From: Chitinophagaceae bacterium
GTDB taxonomy: Bacteria > Bacteroidota > Bacteroidia > Chitinophagales > Chitinophagaceae
DNA length: 64,000 nt
Assembly (NCBI GenBank): GCA_016720775.1
Contig: JADKJX010000004.1
Span: 372,001 to 436,000 of the forward strand
Direction of reading: 5' to 3'
The position numbers and the translations under genes are program-made. This document shows, in pieces, positions 1 through 7,833 of this stretch (within the stretch, counting starts at the first letter, position 1; each line of letters starts with the position of its first letter). Under the pieces are notes generated by a model. It was not told the DNA's origin. It worked only from the letters and a program-made list of their open reading frames with translations, and did no database searches.

Positions 1-428
1 AGGACCAGATGGGAAGACCGGCCATCAACACCGTGTTCAATGTATCGGCAACAGATAAAGATGCATTCAACGTAATCACGCCATCAAATATGGGAGCAGC
101 ATTCCAGGCAAAATTCCAGGCAAGGTTGCTGGCGCTGAACCCGGGTTATACAACCAATGCACTTACACAAAATGCAACTCAACTGACCACCTTACTGGCT
201 ACAGACGTATTGGGTGCATCAACAACCGGAACCACCACTTTCTTTGACGGCAACCCGGCCAATACATTATCCGGAAGGGCTTTGGCTGATGACGTGATCA
301 ATGTAGAACTCTTACTCATCTTTGGTGGACCTACCGGAGCAAGTAACCCCGGTTTGACCAATGACAATGTGAATGTAAATGATAAAACATTCCTTGCAGC
401 ATTCCCATACCTGGCGAGTCCCTGGTAA
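1..428 (+). CDS. DUF4331 family protein, C-terminal part (5' end outside window)
   Basis: The reading frame is open from the left edge of the window, so this is only the last ~142 residues. The opening residues (DQMGRPAINTVF) and the composition of the rest match my memory of the C-terminal part of DUF4331 proteins, secreted proteins of unknown function common in Bacteroidota. The first ATG at 9 is an internal methionine, since the preceding codons read Asp-Gln in frame. A strong terminator hairpin follows the stop. The next genes on the same strand are a His-rich small protein, a TonB-dependent receptor and a HupE/UreJ permease, so a role connected with metal uptake is possible, but that is inferred from context only. 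Confidence 0.75.
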   Translation, partial: DQMGRPAINTVFNVSATDKDAFNVITPSNMGAAFQAKFQARLLALNPGYTTNALTQNATQLTTLLATDVLGASTTGTTTFFDGNPANTLSGRALADDVINVELLLIFGGPTGASNPGLTNDNVNVNDKTFLAAFPYLASPW

Positions 429-449
429 TTCTTATAAATTAAACAAGTA

Positions 450-483
450 AGGGCGGGGATCATTTCTCCGCCCTTTGCTTTTT
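450..483 (+). terminator. Intrinsic terminator after DUF4331 gene
   Basis: Seven-base stem AGGGCGG (450-456) pairs with CCGCCCT (468-474) around an 11-base loop and is followed by a T-rich tail. It lies 21 bases after the stop codon, so it should separate the DUF4331 transcript from the next gene. Confidence 0.8.
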
Positions 484-608
484 GGCTAAACCGGGGATAT
501 CTTCAGCCAATTATCATTTACTAAAACCATCCGTATCATAACCTCGTATATAAAGATGAAAACACCATTACTTAGACTTACTAAATTAATCTTTCACTGA
601 CTGTAAAA

Positions 609-986
609 ATGAAAAAGGCTGCACTTTATATACTGCTCTTCGCCTACAGTACGGCCATGTTAAAGCCTGTTTCGCCCTACATTGCCGATGCCTTTGCCCA
701 CGCTTTTTATTACACCCAGCACATGGCAACCGTACACTATGAGAACGGAAAGCTTCACGTGCACAAAGAAATTGTTGACAATGCAGAGAAAGACGAATCA
801 TCAAAAGAGAATCCTTCTGCAAAAAAAGACAATACTGCCAGTGAACATATAATTCTGCAGCAAAAAGACGCTTTTCATTGCTTGCAAACCAGATCGTACA
901 ATCTCACTACTTCTTCCTGCCTGGTATATCAAACTCCCGGTGCAGACTATCCACCACCCAAGGCCCGGAATTTAATTTTAGCTTAA
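609..986 (+). CDS. Small His-rich putative secreted/envelope protein
   Basis: 125 residues with a short hydrophobic N-terminus (about residues 4-18) that could be a signal sequence or membrane anchor. The middle has several His residues, including YTQHMATVHYENGKLHVHKE, then a Lys/Glu/Ser-rich stretch and two Cys near the C-terminus. No family is recognised. It lies directly upstream of a TonB-dependent receptor (78 bases to the chosen start) and is followed by a HupE/UreJ permease. I infer that it is a periplasmic or surface metal-binding accessory. The alternative is an unrelated small envelope protein. Confidence 0.6.
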   Translation: MKKAALYILLFAYSTAMLKPVSPYIADAFAHAFYYTQHMATVHYENGKLHVHKEIVDNAEKDESSKENPSAKKDNTASEHIILQQKDAFHCLQTRSYNLTTSSCLVYQTPGADYPPPKARNLILA

Positions 987-1064
987 GCCATACCGGTCAT
1001 TTTGGTATTTTATTGGAATGAACCCCGGCATGTTATTTCACTTATCTATTTTAAATTTCAATGT

Positions 1065-3296
1065 ATGCAATACAGGTTCAGGAGCATTGTCTCCCTGGTA
1101 ATACTGTTGTTGGGATCATTCCAGGCAACAAAGGCCCAGGTAACGAAGGGCAAAGTGGTGGATGCCATCAGCAGGCAGCCGCTGGAATCGGTGTCGGTTA
1201 CTAATGCCAATGCCCCGGCCATAAAAACAACCACCGATCAGAATGGCGATTTCATTTTAAGATCGGGCAATCAATTAATGGTTTCTTTTGTTGGATATAA
1301 AGCGGCAACAATAAGCGTAGAAAAACAGGAAGGCAACATTATTGCCCTGCAACCCGATGTGGTTAGTTTAAAAGATGTGGTACTGCAAAGCAATGCAACC
1401 ACAAAGTTCAGCACGCTCAGCAAAGTTGATCTTGAACTTAAGCCTGTGAGGAATACGCAGGAATTGCTACGCCTTGTACCCGGTTTATTTATTGCACAGC
1501 ATGCCGGTGGTGGTAAGGCAGAACAGATCTTCTTACGTGGATTTGATTGCGACCATGGTACCGATGTGCAGGTGAGTGTGGATGGCATGCCCGTGAATAT
1601 GGTGAGCCATGCACACGGGCAGGGTTATGCCGATTCGCATTTCATCATCCCCGAAACCATCAACAATATTGATTTTGGCGCCGGCCCCTACTATACGCAG
1701 CAGGGAAATTTAAATACGGCAGGTTATGTTTCATTTTCAACATACAAAAATATTTCAAAAAGTATTGTGCAGGTGGAAGCCGGGCGTTTCAACTCCTTCC
1801 GTACCCTTGCAATGGTTGATCTGCTGAAAAAGAATAAGGATAAACAAAGCGCTTATATTGCCGCCGACTTTAATTATACCGATGGGCCAACCATCAGCAA
1901 ACAGAATTTTAAACGCCTGAACCTTTTTGGGAAATATAATCTTGCGATCTCTGAAAACACAAACCTTACGGCTTCCCTCTCTTCATTCAGCAGCAAATGG
2001 AATGCAAGCGGACAAGTACCAGAAAGAGCTGTTGCCGATGGAACGATCGATCGCTTTGGAAGCATTGACCCCAGCGAGGGCGGAAATACAGAAAGGCATA
2101 ATGCCAATGTGGTACTCACAACTAATTTTAAGAACGGAAGCAGTTGGGAGAACCAGGCATTTTACAGCCGTTATAAATTCAACCTGTACTCAAATTTTAC
2201 TTTCTACCTGAATGACCCGGTTAATGGCGATGAGATAAACCAGGCAGAAAGCAGGAATATCTTTGGCTACACCTCAAAGTTTAGGCAAAAAAATTTCTTT
2301 GCAAATGCCAGCCTGTATTCAGCCTATGGCGCCGGGTTGCGGTACGATGCCAGCAAAGACAGCCGCTTATCAAATGTGGTAAAACGTGAATTTTTAAGTG
2401 ACGTTAAGCGGGGCGATATAAAAGAAGTAAATGCTTTTGCTTTTGTGCAGCAGCAATTAAATGCAGGCAAATGGCTTATTGATGCAGGCATACGGCTTGA
2501 TTATTTTCACTTTGGTTATTTCGACAAATTAACTGTTGATCAGTTGCCTTCACAGCAAAAAGCGATCATAAGCCCCAAACTGAATATCCAGTACACGGTA
2601 AATTCCCTACTTCAGTTTTTTGTAAAAGCTGGCAAGGGATTTCACAGCAACGATACACGGGTAGTAGTCGCCAACAACGGCAAAGAGATTTTGCCTGCAG
2701 CGTATGGAACTGACTTTGGCGTTATCCTGAAGCCAGCAAAGAATTTATACCTCAGCATTGCCGCCTGGTACCTGTACCTCGACCAGGAATTTGTGTATGT
2801 AGGTGATGCCGGCGTTATTGAACCCAGTGGCAAAAGCCGCAGGCAGGGTGTTGATGTTACCGCACGCTACCAGTTCAGCAAAAACCTGTTTGCTAATGCC
2901 AATATTAATTTCACCAAACCAAGAGCGATTGATGAGGCAAAGGGTACAGATCATATTCCGCTGGCGCCAACACTTACAAGCGTGGGAGGAATTTTTTATA
3001 AAGCACAAAAGGGCTTTAATGGTGGCATCAGTTACAGGTATATCAAAGACCGTCCTGCCAATGAAGATAACAGCATTGTGGCCAAAGGGTATTTTTTAAT
3101 GGATGCTTCGGTTAACTATACAAGGACGAAGTATGAAATTGGCCTTGCCTTTGAAAATATATTCAACATCAAATGGAATGAAGCACAGTTTGCCACCGAA
3201 TCAAGATTGATGAATGAACCCAACCCGGTAACAGAATTGCATTATACACCCGGCACGCCGGTATTTGCCCGGGTTAAATTCGCTGTATTCTTTTAA
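1065..3296 (+). CDS. TonB-dependent outer membrane receptor
   Basis: About 743 residues. The start at 1065 is preferred over the upstream TTG at 1002 because it begins a good signal peptide ending in ATKAQ (residues 1-25). The order is: a CarboxypepD-like regulatory domain (about 28-110), a plug domain (about 115-225) and a beta-barrel ending in a terminal Phe (KFAVFF). The plug carries an unusual His/Cys/Asp-rich patch, FDCDHGTD (about 159-166) and SHAHGQGYADSHF (about 179-191), suggesting a metal or metal-chelate substrate. The HupE/UreJ permease gene starts 9 bases downstream, so the two are probably co-transcribed. It likely moves its ligand across the outer membrane with TonB/ExbBD energy. 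Confidence 0.9.
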   Translation: MQYRFRSIVSLVILLLGSFQATKAQVTKGKVVDAISRQPLESVSVTNANAPAIKTTTDQNGDFILRSGNQLMVSFVGYKAATISVEKQEGNIIALQPDVVSLKDVVLQSNATTKFSTLSKVDLELKPVRNTQELLRLVPGLFIAQHAGGGKAEQIFLRGFDCDHGTDVQVSVDGMPVNMVSHAHGQGYADSHFIIPETINNIDFGAGPYYTQQGNLNTAGYVSFSTYKNISKSIVQVEAGRFNSFRTLAMVDLLKKNKDKQSAYIAADFNYTDGPTISKQNFKRLNLFGKYNLAISENTNLTASLSSFSSKWNASGQVPERAVADGTIDRFGSIDPSEGGNTERHNANVVLTTNFKNGSSWENQAFYSRYKFNLYSNFTFYLNDPVNGDEINQAESRNIFGYTSKFRQKNFFANASLYSAYGAGLRYDASKDSRLSNVVKREFLSDVKRGDIKEVNAFAFVQQQLNAGKWLIDAGIRLDYFHFGYFDKLTVDQLPSQQKAIISPKLNIQYTVNSLLQFFVKAGKGFHSNDTRVVVANNGKEILPAAYGTDFGVILKPAKNLYLSIAAWYLYLDQEFVYVGDAGVIEPSGKSRRQGVDVTARYQFSKNLFANANINFTKPRAIDEAKGTDHIPLAPTLTSVGGIFYKAQKGFNGGISYRYIKDRPANEDNSIVAKGYFLMDASVNYTRTKYEIGLAFENIFNIKWNEAQFATESRLMNEPNPVTELHYTPGTPVFARVKFAVFF

Positions 3297-3305
3297 AATG
3301 ACCTT

Positions 3306-3992
3306 ATGAAAGAATTGAATTCAAATAAGAGAAGTTTTTTGTCAAAGGCGTTAGGATTATTGATCCTGTTATTCCTTGCAAGCCAGCCTTTGTTTGCCCA
3401 TGATGTGGTAGGTGAGTTGGAGAAGATGAGTAAAACAGACGCAGCGATCTTATACCTGCAGTTGGGATTCACCCATATCATTCCGCTTGGCTTTGATCAT
3501 ATTCTCTTTGTATTGAGTTTATTTTTGCTCAGTCCGAAATTAAAACCCGTACTCTGGCAGGCAACAGCATTTACAGTGGCACATTCAATCACACTTGGCT
3601 TAGCGATGTTTAAAGTGATCACACCTTCACCTGCCATTGTAGAGCCGATCATTGCGCTATCCATTATGTATGTTGCTTTGGAAAACATACTCTCCCCTAC
3701 TTTAAAAAAATCCAGGATCGGAATTGTGTTCCTCTTTGGCCTGGTGCATGGTATGGGCTTTGCCAATGCACTCGGCACATTGGGATTGCCACAGAATTCT
3801 TACCTCACTTCATTGATCATGTTTAATGTGGGTGTAGAACTGGGACAGCTTGCCGTCATCCTCTCTGCCTTCTTCTTATTTGGAAAATGGTTTGGCAATA
3901 AACCTTACTACCGGAAAGCTATTGTAATCCCGCTTTCCATTTTAATTACTTTACTGGCCGGGTACTGGACGGTTGAACGGCTGTTCTTTTAA
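3306..3992 (+). CDS. HupE/UreJ family membrane protein
   Basis: 228 residues. The N-terminus looks like a signal peptide or first membrane segment (residues 14-31, ending LFAHD). It is followed by HIIPLGFDHILFVL (57-70), which resembles the HupE/UreJ metal-binding signature with His and Asp in a membrane helix, then several further hydrophobic helices. HupE/UreJ proteins are nickel or cobalt permeases. In Bacteroidota this branch often sits beside TonB receptors, as it does here with a 9-base gap. I infer inner-membrane metal import paired with the receptor; the metal cannot be told from sequence. Confidence 0.85.
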   Translation: MKELNSNKRSFLSKALGLLILLFLASQPLFAHDVVGELEKMSKTDAAILYLQLGFTHIIPLGFDHILFVLSLFLLSPKLKPVLWQATAFTVAHSITLGLAMFKVITPSPAIVEPIIALSIMYVALENILSPTLKKSRIGIVFLFGLVHGMGFANALGTLGLPQNSYLTSLIMFNVGVELGQLAVILSAFFLFGKWFGNKPYYRKAIVIPLSILITLLAGYWTVERLFF

Positions 3993-4033
3993 AACATAGC
4001 AAGATCCGGGTTTTATTTGGCGGATGGTCTCTT

Positions 4034-4041
4034 TACTTTTG
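4034..4041 (+). promoter_or_regulatory. Bacteroidota -7 box (TACTTTTG) four bases before an ATG
   Basis: Exact match to the Bacteroidota -7 consensus TAnnTTTG. Only four bases separate it from the ATG at 4046, so transcription would begin at about the start codon and the mRNA would be leaderless. Confidence 0.6.
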
Positions 4042-4045
4042 TGTC

Positions 4046-4879
4046 ATGATAACAGATTACGAAAGAATAGAAAAAGCCATCGTTTATTTAAAGGAAAACT
4101 TTAAAGAACAGCCCGACCTGGATGCTGTGGCAAAGCAGATCCACCTGAGTCCCTTTCATTTTCAGCGGTTGTTCAAAGACTGGGCAGGTGTGAGTCCGAA
4201 GAAATTTTTACAGTTCATCAGTGTTGAGTATGCCAAGGGATTATTGAAACAGAATCTCTCTTTATCTGATGTAAGTTTTGAAACAGGATTATCGGGCACC
4301 AGCCGGCTGCATGATCTGTTCATAGGCATTGAAGGAATGACTCCCGGTGAATTCAGGAATGGCGGCGAAGCACTCAAGATCAATTATAGTTTTGCCGAAA
4401 CGCCTTTTGGCGATATCATCATTGCCTCCACCTCAAAAGGCATTTGCCAGCTCGCTTTTGTAAAGGATGAAAAGTATGGCATAGAGAACCTGCAGTTTTT
4501 TTTTCCGAATGCTTCGCTGTTTCAGAAGACCGATATGATACAGCAGGAAGCCTTGCGTTTTTTTTCGGGCGAATGGAATGATCTGCAAAAAGTAAAACTT
4601 CATTTAAAGGGAACGCCTTTTCAATTAAAAGTCTGGCAGTCATTATTACGGATCCCGTTCGGGAATATTTCCACCTATGCTTCCATTGCAGGTGATATTG
4701 AAAGTCCGGGTGCGGCAAGAGCCGTTGGTACAGCGATCGGCAGCAATCCCGTAGCCTTCCTCATTCCCTGCCACCGGGTGATCAGATCATCTGGTATCAT
4801 TGGCGATTATCATTGGGGCAGCGAACGTAAGACGGCCATAATCGGCTGGGAAGCCGCAAAGGTTTATCCGGAGAATTAA
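4046..4879 (+). CDS. AraC-type HTH / methylated-DNA-cysteine methyltransferase fusion (Ada-like)
   Basis: 277 residues. Residues 1-105 form an AraC-family DNA-binding domain (FHFQRLFKDWAGVSPKKF). Residues 110-270 form an O6-alkylguanine-DNA alkyltransferase domain with the active-site motif PCHRV, whose Cys is at about 242. The protein lacks the N-terminal zinc/Cys phosphotriester domain of full Ada, so it fits the shorter HTH-MGMT architecture. It should repair O6-methylguanine by transferring the alkyl group to Cys and may also regulate transcription. A TACTTTTG box just before the ATG suggests a leaderless mRNA. Confidence 0.92.
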   Translation: MITDYERIEKAIVYLKENFKEQPDLDAVAKQIHLSPFHFQRLFKDWAGVSPKKFLQFISVEYAKGLLKQNLSLSDVSFETGLSGTSRLHDLFIGIEGMTPGEFRNGGEALKINYSFAETPFGDIIIASTSKGICQLAFVKDEKYGIENLQFFFPNASLFQKTDMIQQEALRFFSGEWNDLQKVKLHLKGTPFQLKVWQSLLRIPFGNISTYASIAGDIESPGAARAVGTAIGSNPVAFLIPCHRVIRSSGIIGDYHWGSERKTAIIGWEAAKVYPEN

Positions 4880-4930
4880 ATCAGCAAGTTTCGGGTTGAA
4901 GTACAAATCTATTTGCTGCAATTTTACAGG

Positions 4931-5011
4931 GAACCACATAGTACATAGAAAACATAGGAAAACACATAGACTATTTTTTCCTTCTATGTGATCTATGTTC
5001 CTATGTGGTTC
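4931..5011. repeat. Hairpin repeat family A, copy 1 (GAACCACATAG ... CTATGTGGTTC)
   Basis: Left arm 4931-4968 contains ACATAG words. Right arm 4984-5011 is its imperfect inverse, ending CTATGTGGTTC. It lies between the Ada-like gene and DUF1203. The same outer arms occur at 7738, 58477 and 59093, and a variant at 34191. Confidence 0.85.
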
Positions 5012-5030
5012 AAAAAAAAAATCGAACAGT

Positions 5031-5510
5031 ATGCATAAATTCAAGATCGTTCCCCTAAGTGAGGAATACGCCAAAAAAATCCGTGAAAGCCGCAAAGATG
5101 ATTTTGGCCATGAAGTAATTGAACAGGTAGCTAAAGGCAGGGGCCCCTGCCGGGTTTCTTTAAAAGCTTTTAAAGTGGGAGAAGAAAACCGGTTGCTTTT
5201 ATCACACAGTCCGTTTGCAATTGCCAATGCCTTTAACCAGCCAGGTCCTGTTTTCATCCATGCCGAAGAAGTGGAAGCCTATAAAGATGTTCATCGTTTT
5301 CCACCGGAGATAAAAGCCGATAAAGAGAATTTTCCTTTGTCCTTAATTGGATATAGTAAAAGCCAGAAGATGGTTTTTGCCAAACTGGTTGGAGATGCGG
5401 ATGTGGATGAACTGATCCCGGAGATCTTTGAAACCAACCCTTATATTGATTATTTGCATGCACGGAATGCAGAAGCCTGTTGCTTTATCTGTAAGATCGA
5501 ACGGCTATAG
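5031..5510 (+). CDS. DUF1203 domain protein
   Basis: 159 residues from the ATG at 5031. The upstream in-frame ATG at 4995 lies inside a hairpin repeat and is rejected. The sequence (KGRGPCRVSLKAF, LLLSHSPF, PGPVFIHAEE, YIDYLHARNAEACCFICKIE) matches the DUF1203 family, small cytosolic proteins of unknown function. No signal peptide or membrane segment is present. It is flanked by hairpin family A upstream and a cluster of REP-like palindromes downstream and shows no clear operon partner. Confidence 0.85.
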   Translation: MHKFKIVPLSEEYAKKIRESRKDDFGHEVIEQVAKGRGPCRVSLKAFKVGEENRLLLSHSPFAIANAFNQPGPVFIHAEEVEAYKDVHRFPPEIKADKENFPLSLIGYSKSQKMVFAKLVGDADVDELIPEIFETNPYIDYLHARNAEACCFICKIERL

Positions 5511-5520
5511 GAATAAGGGA

Positions 5521-5740
5521 GTCAAAGACTCCAAACCATTGCATCCCGGTCGGAGACCGGGACGAGGATGAATTGCACCGGCCTTTTGAATTGCACAAGC
5601 CTTTTGAATTGCGCCGGCCTTTAGGCCGGTGAATACATTAAATGTATTTCGGGCTTTAGCCCAGGTCAAAGCATAGGGCTAAAGCCCTGTTTGCAGTGGT
5701 TCATTTTATCCCTGCCCTAAAGGACAGGGCAATGAATTCT
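5521..5740. repeat. REP-like cluster: several palindromes and a triplicated 18-base unit
   Basis: This stretch fills the 320-base gap before the next gene. It holds CCCGGTC/GACCGGG (5545-5561), three tandem 18-base units beginning GAATTGC (5570-5623), CCGGCCTTTAGGCCGG (5614-5629), GGGCTTTAGCCC (5651-5662) with its inverse GGGCTAAAGCCC (5677-5688), and GCCCT...AGGGC (about 5714-5730). These look like REP elements of the type spread by REP-associated tyrosine transposases. No transposase gene is in the window. Confidence 0.75.
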
Positions 5741-5829
5741 GAAAAAGGCAACGAAAGTTCTAGTATAACATTCCTTTCCCGTATTGAATATTATTTTGGG
5801 GCAGCTTTTTCACCCCAAAAATTTACAAA

Positions 5830-6276
5830 ATGAAAACACTGCTCCTATGCTTTCTACCCGCCATCTTTATGATACCGGGAAACAAACAAGTTACATCTGT
5901 TACTAACCCAGTCATTTCCTGCAACAGTTCTCCTGCAATTTTCAAAGAAGCTGTTACCCTTAATTTCCAGGACAAACAGGAACCCTGGAAGATGCGGTCG
6001 ATCGTTTTTAAAAGCCAGGAATACTGCCGGGCTGAGATGCCGAAAGATTTTGAATTCGATGTTCAGTTCAAAGTGGTAAGTGCAAAGGTCTATTTCTCCG
6101 GCGCTAATTTCCGGGGAGTGGAAACAGGAACCATTACCAGCAACAAATTAGCCCCGGTCAAACACCTGATGGATCGCTGTATTCCCGGTTCAATGGTGGT
6201 ATTTGATGATGTAAAAGTGATGGGGCCGGATAAGAAAGTGCGTACGATACCTGGATTAAGTCTTTTGCTATATTAG
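5830..6276 (+). CDS. Secreted protein with a stand-alone GldM C-terminal-like domain
   Basis: 148 residues with a hydrophobic N-terminus (residues 3-16), probably a signal peptide. The second half, from FDVQFKVVSAKVYFSG to FDDVKVMGPDKKVRTIPGL, resembles the last domain of GldM, the type IX secretion/gliding motor protein, including the late Gly-Pro-Asp turn and a hydrophobic C-terminus. Full GldM is over 500 residues with a membrane helix, so this is only the final domain. It ends in a strong terminator and has no gld neighbours. It could be a periplasmic partner of the T9SS or an unrelated use of the same fold. Confidence 0.55.
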   Translation: MKTLLLCFLPAIFMIPGNKQVTSVTNPVISCNSSPAIFKEAVTLNFQDKQEPWKMRSIVFKSQEYCRAEMPKDFEFDVQFKVVSAKVYFSGANFRGVETGTITSNKLAPVKHLMDRCIPGSMVVFDDVKVMGPDKKVRTIPGLSLLLY

Positions 6277-6302
6277 ATCAGAATCAATAACCAGTTTACG
6301 TT

Positions 6303-6335
6303 GCAGGGTTCAAGTATTAAGAACCCTGCTTTTAT
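6303..6335 (+). terminator. Intrinsic terminator after GldM-C-like gene
   Basis: Perfect nine-base stem GCAGGGTTC (6303-6311) / GAACCCTGC (6321-6329), followed by TTTTATTATTTT. Confidence 0.85.
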
Positions 6336-6370
6336 TATTTTCTGCTTTTGACTCCGTGGTTAAATCATAA

Positions 6371-7663
6371 TCACTCCTCCAATCCCTTCTCAAGGTCCTT
6401 CACCATCGCCGGACTCAGATCATACCGGTTATTATACGCCGCTTTAAAGAACTGCTGTGCATTATATCCCTTCTTCAACCCCTGCATGAACTTTCCCATC
6501 CAGTAAAGTTCAACTCCTTCCAGGGGTTTACCGGAAACATGTTCTTCATAAATCTTTTGTGCTTCTGCAATATTGTTGTTGGAATATAAAGCCCACACAT
6601 ACCAGGCGTAAGTTTGCGGTGTTGACCGGTTCAGCAATTCTCTTTTTGCCAAGGCTTCTGCTTTTACAGGTTCATTTAGAATGCCGGTATAAAGTTCCAG
6701 CAAATACTTGTTGTACATATTGCCATAGACCGGGGCTGTTACAATATCAACAAATTGCTGTGCGTTTTTTTTCTGCATCGTACTATCCCCTCTTGCATCT
6801 GCCACCTGTACCAATTTAAAAAGTACATCCGGCGCTTTTGTCTTTGACTGAACAAAGCGGAATATCTTTTCAGCCAGCGAATCATTCTTATCATGTACAA
6901 GTGCGATCCAGCCGAGGCCCATGATGGAATGAAGGTCGGCTGCACTTAACCGGATCGATCGCATGTAAAGATCATTGGCCCTTTGCAGATTTCTGCTGTG
7001 CAGGTTAAGGTCTGCTTCATTTGACAAAGCAGCCTGTTTCAATGGAATGCTTGTACCGGCAATTTCTGCTGCCCGGTGCATGGCTTCAATGGAAGAATCC
7101 AGTTCGCCTTTATAATGGGCCAGTTTGGCGTAGCGGAAATTATAGCCGTAATCTTTATAATCGGTGATCTTTTTCAATTCTGTTTCGGCCAGCAGGTATT
7201 GCCCTAATTCAAAAGCAACATCAAATGATGTGCTGATGGCGTCATACCTTTTTACTTCTGCTTTCCTGGCTTCGTTAAGCAACGAATCCGCCTGTTTGAA
7301 GCGGTGCTGTAAAATACTGTTGTGTACCAGGGCCATATTGGGCGAAGGTTCTTTATGGGCAAATGCTGCATCGGCAATATGTAAAAGGCTGTCGGCAGAA
7401 AACACATCAGCAATATCTCCCGATAAATGGAAACGTTGTATCAAAGCAGCCCCATATCGCAATTCATTAACAAGACCGGGATTTTTTGGATCAATCCGCT
7501 TTTCCCAGAACCGGATATCCGTTTCATTGGCTTTGTATGCTTCAGGCTGGGTATAATTTGAAAGGAGGCTGTCGATAAAATCTGCCGACACAATGATCTT
7601 GTTGCTGTTTTTACAGGATGCAAGCAGTAATAATACAGCTAAGCCGCAGATGATCTGTTTCAA
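6371..7663 (-). CDS. TPR lipoprotein
   Basis: 430 residues. The signal peptide has a lipobox ending LLLASC with Cys at 17, so this is a lipoprotein. The rest is helical tetratricopeptide-like repeats. The C-terminal region (VYGNMYNKYLLELYTG, STPQTYAWYVWALYSN) resembles a TPR family that I recall being encoded next to DUF4331 and HupE/UreJ genes in flavobacteria. Here the DUF4331 and HupE genes lie 2-6 kb away on the other strand, so the link is only suggestive. TPRs imply protein-protein contacts in the periplasm. Confidence 0.75.
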   Translation of the reverse strand: MKQIICGLAVLLLLASCKNSNKIIVSADFIDSLLSNYTQPEAYKANETDIRFWEKRIDPKNPGLVNELRYGAALIQRFHLSGDIADVFSADSLLHIADAAFAHKEPSPNMALVHNSILQHRFKQADSLLNEARKAEVKRYDAISTSFDVAFELGQYLLAETELKKITDYKDYGYNFRYAKLAHYKGELDSSIEAMHRAAEIAGTSIPLKQAALSNEADLNLHSRNLQRANDLYMRSIRLSAADLHSIMGLGWIALVHDKNDSLAEKIFRFVQSKTKAPDVLFKLVQVADARGDSTMQKKNAQQFVDIVTAPVYGNMYNKYLLELYTGILNEPVKAEALAKRELLNRSTPQTYAWYVWALYSNNNIAEAQKIYEEHVSGKPLEGVELYWMGKFMQGLKKGYNAQQFFKAAYNNRYDLSPAMVKDLEKGLEE

Positions 7664-7737
7664 GGTTAAAGTTTAGATCTATATACGGAGAAAGGAAGTG
7701 AGTAGTTCTGTAAAATGAAAGAATTACCAGGTTGTTT

Positions 7738-7821
7738 GAACCACATAGGACATAGGTCACAGAGGAAAACACATAGTGGTTCTAATATAAGATCTATGTT
7801 TCCTATGTGACTATGTGGTTC
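7738..7821. repeat. Hairpin repeat family A, copy 2
   Basis: Left arm 7738-7776 begins GAACCACATAGG; right arm 7793-7821 ends CTATGTGGTTC. It lies between the TPR lipoprotein start and the LutA-like stop. Confidence 0.85.
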
Positions 7822-7833
7822 AAACAAATAGAA

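Noticed and set aside
1002..1064. TTG start giving a 21-residue longer TonB receptor
   Set aside because: The extension lacks family resemblance and would bury the signal peptide beginning at 1065.
4995..5030. Upstream ATG for the DUF1203 gene
   Set aside because: It lies in the arm of hairpin family A and adds a non-conserved KKKS-rich extension.
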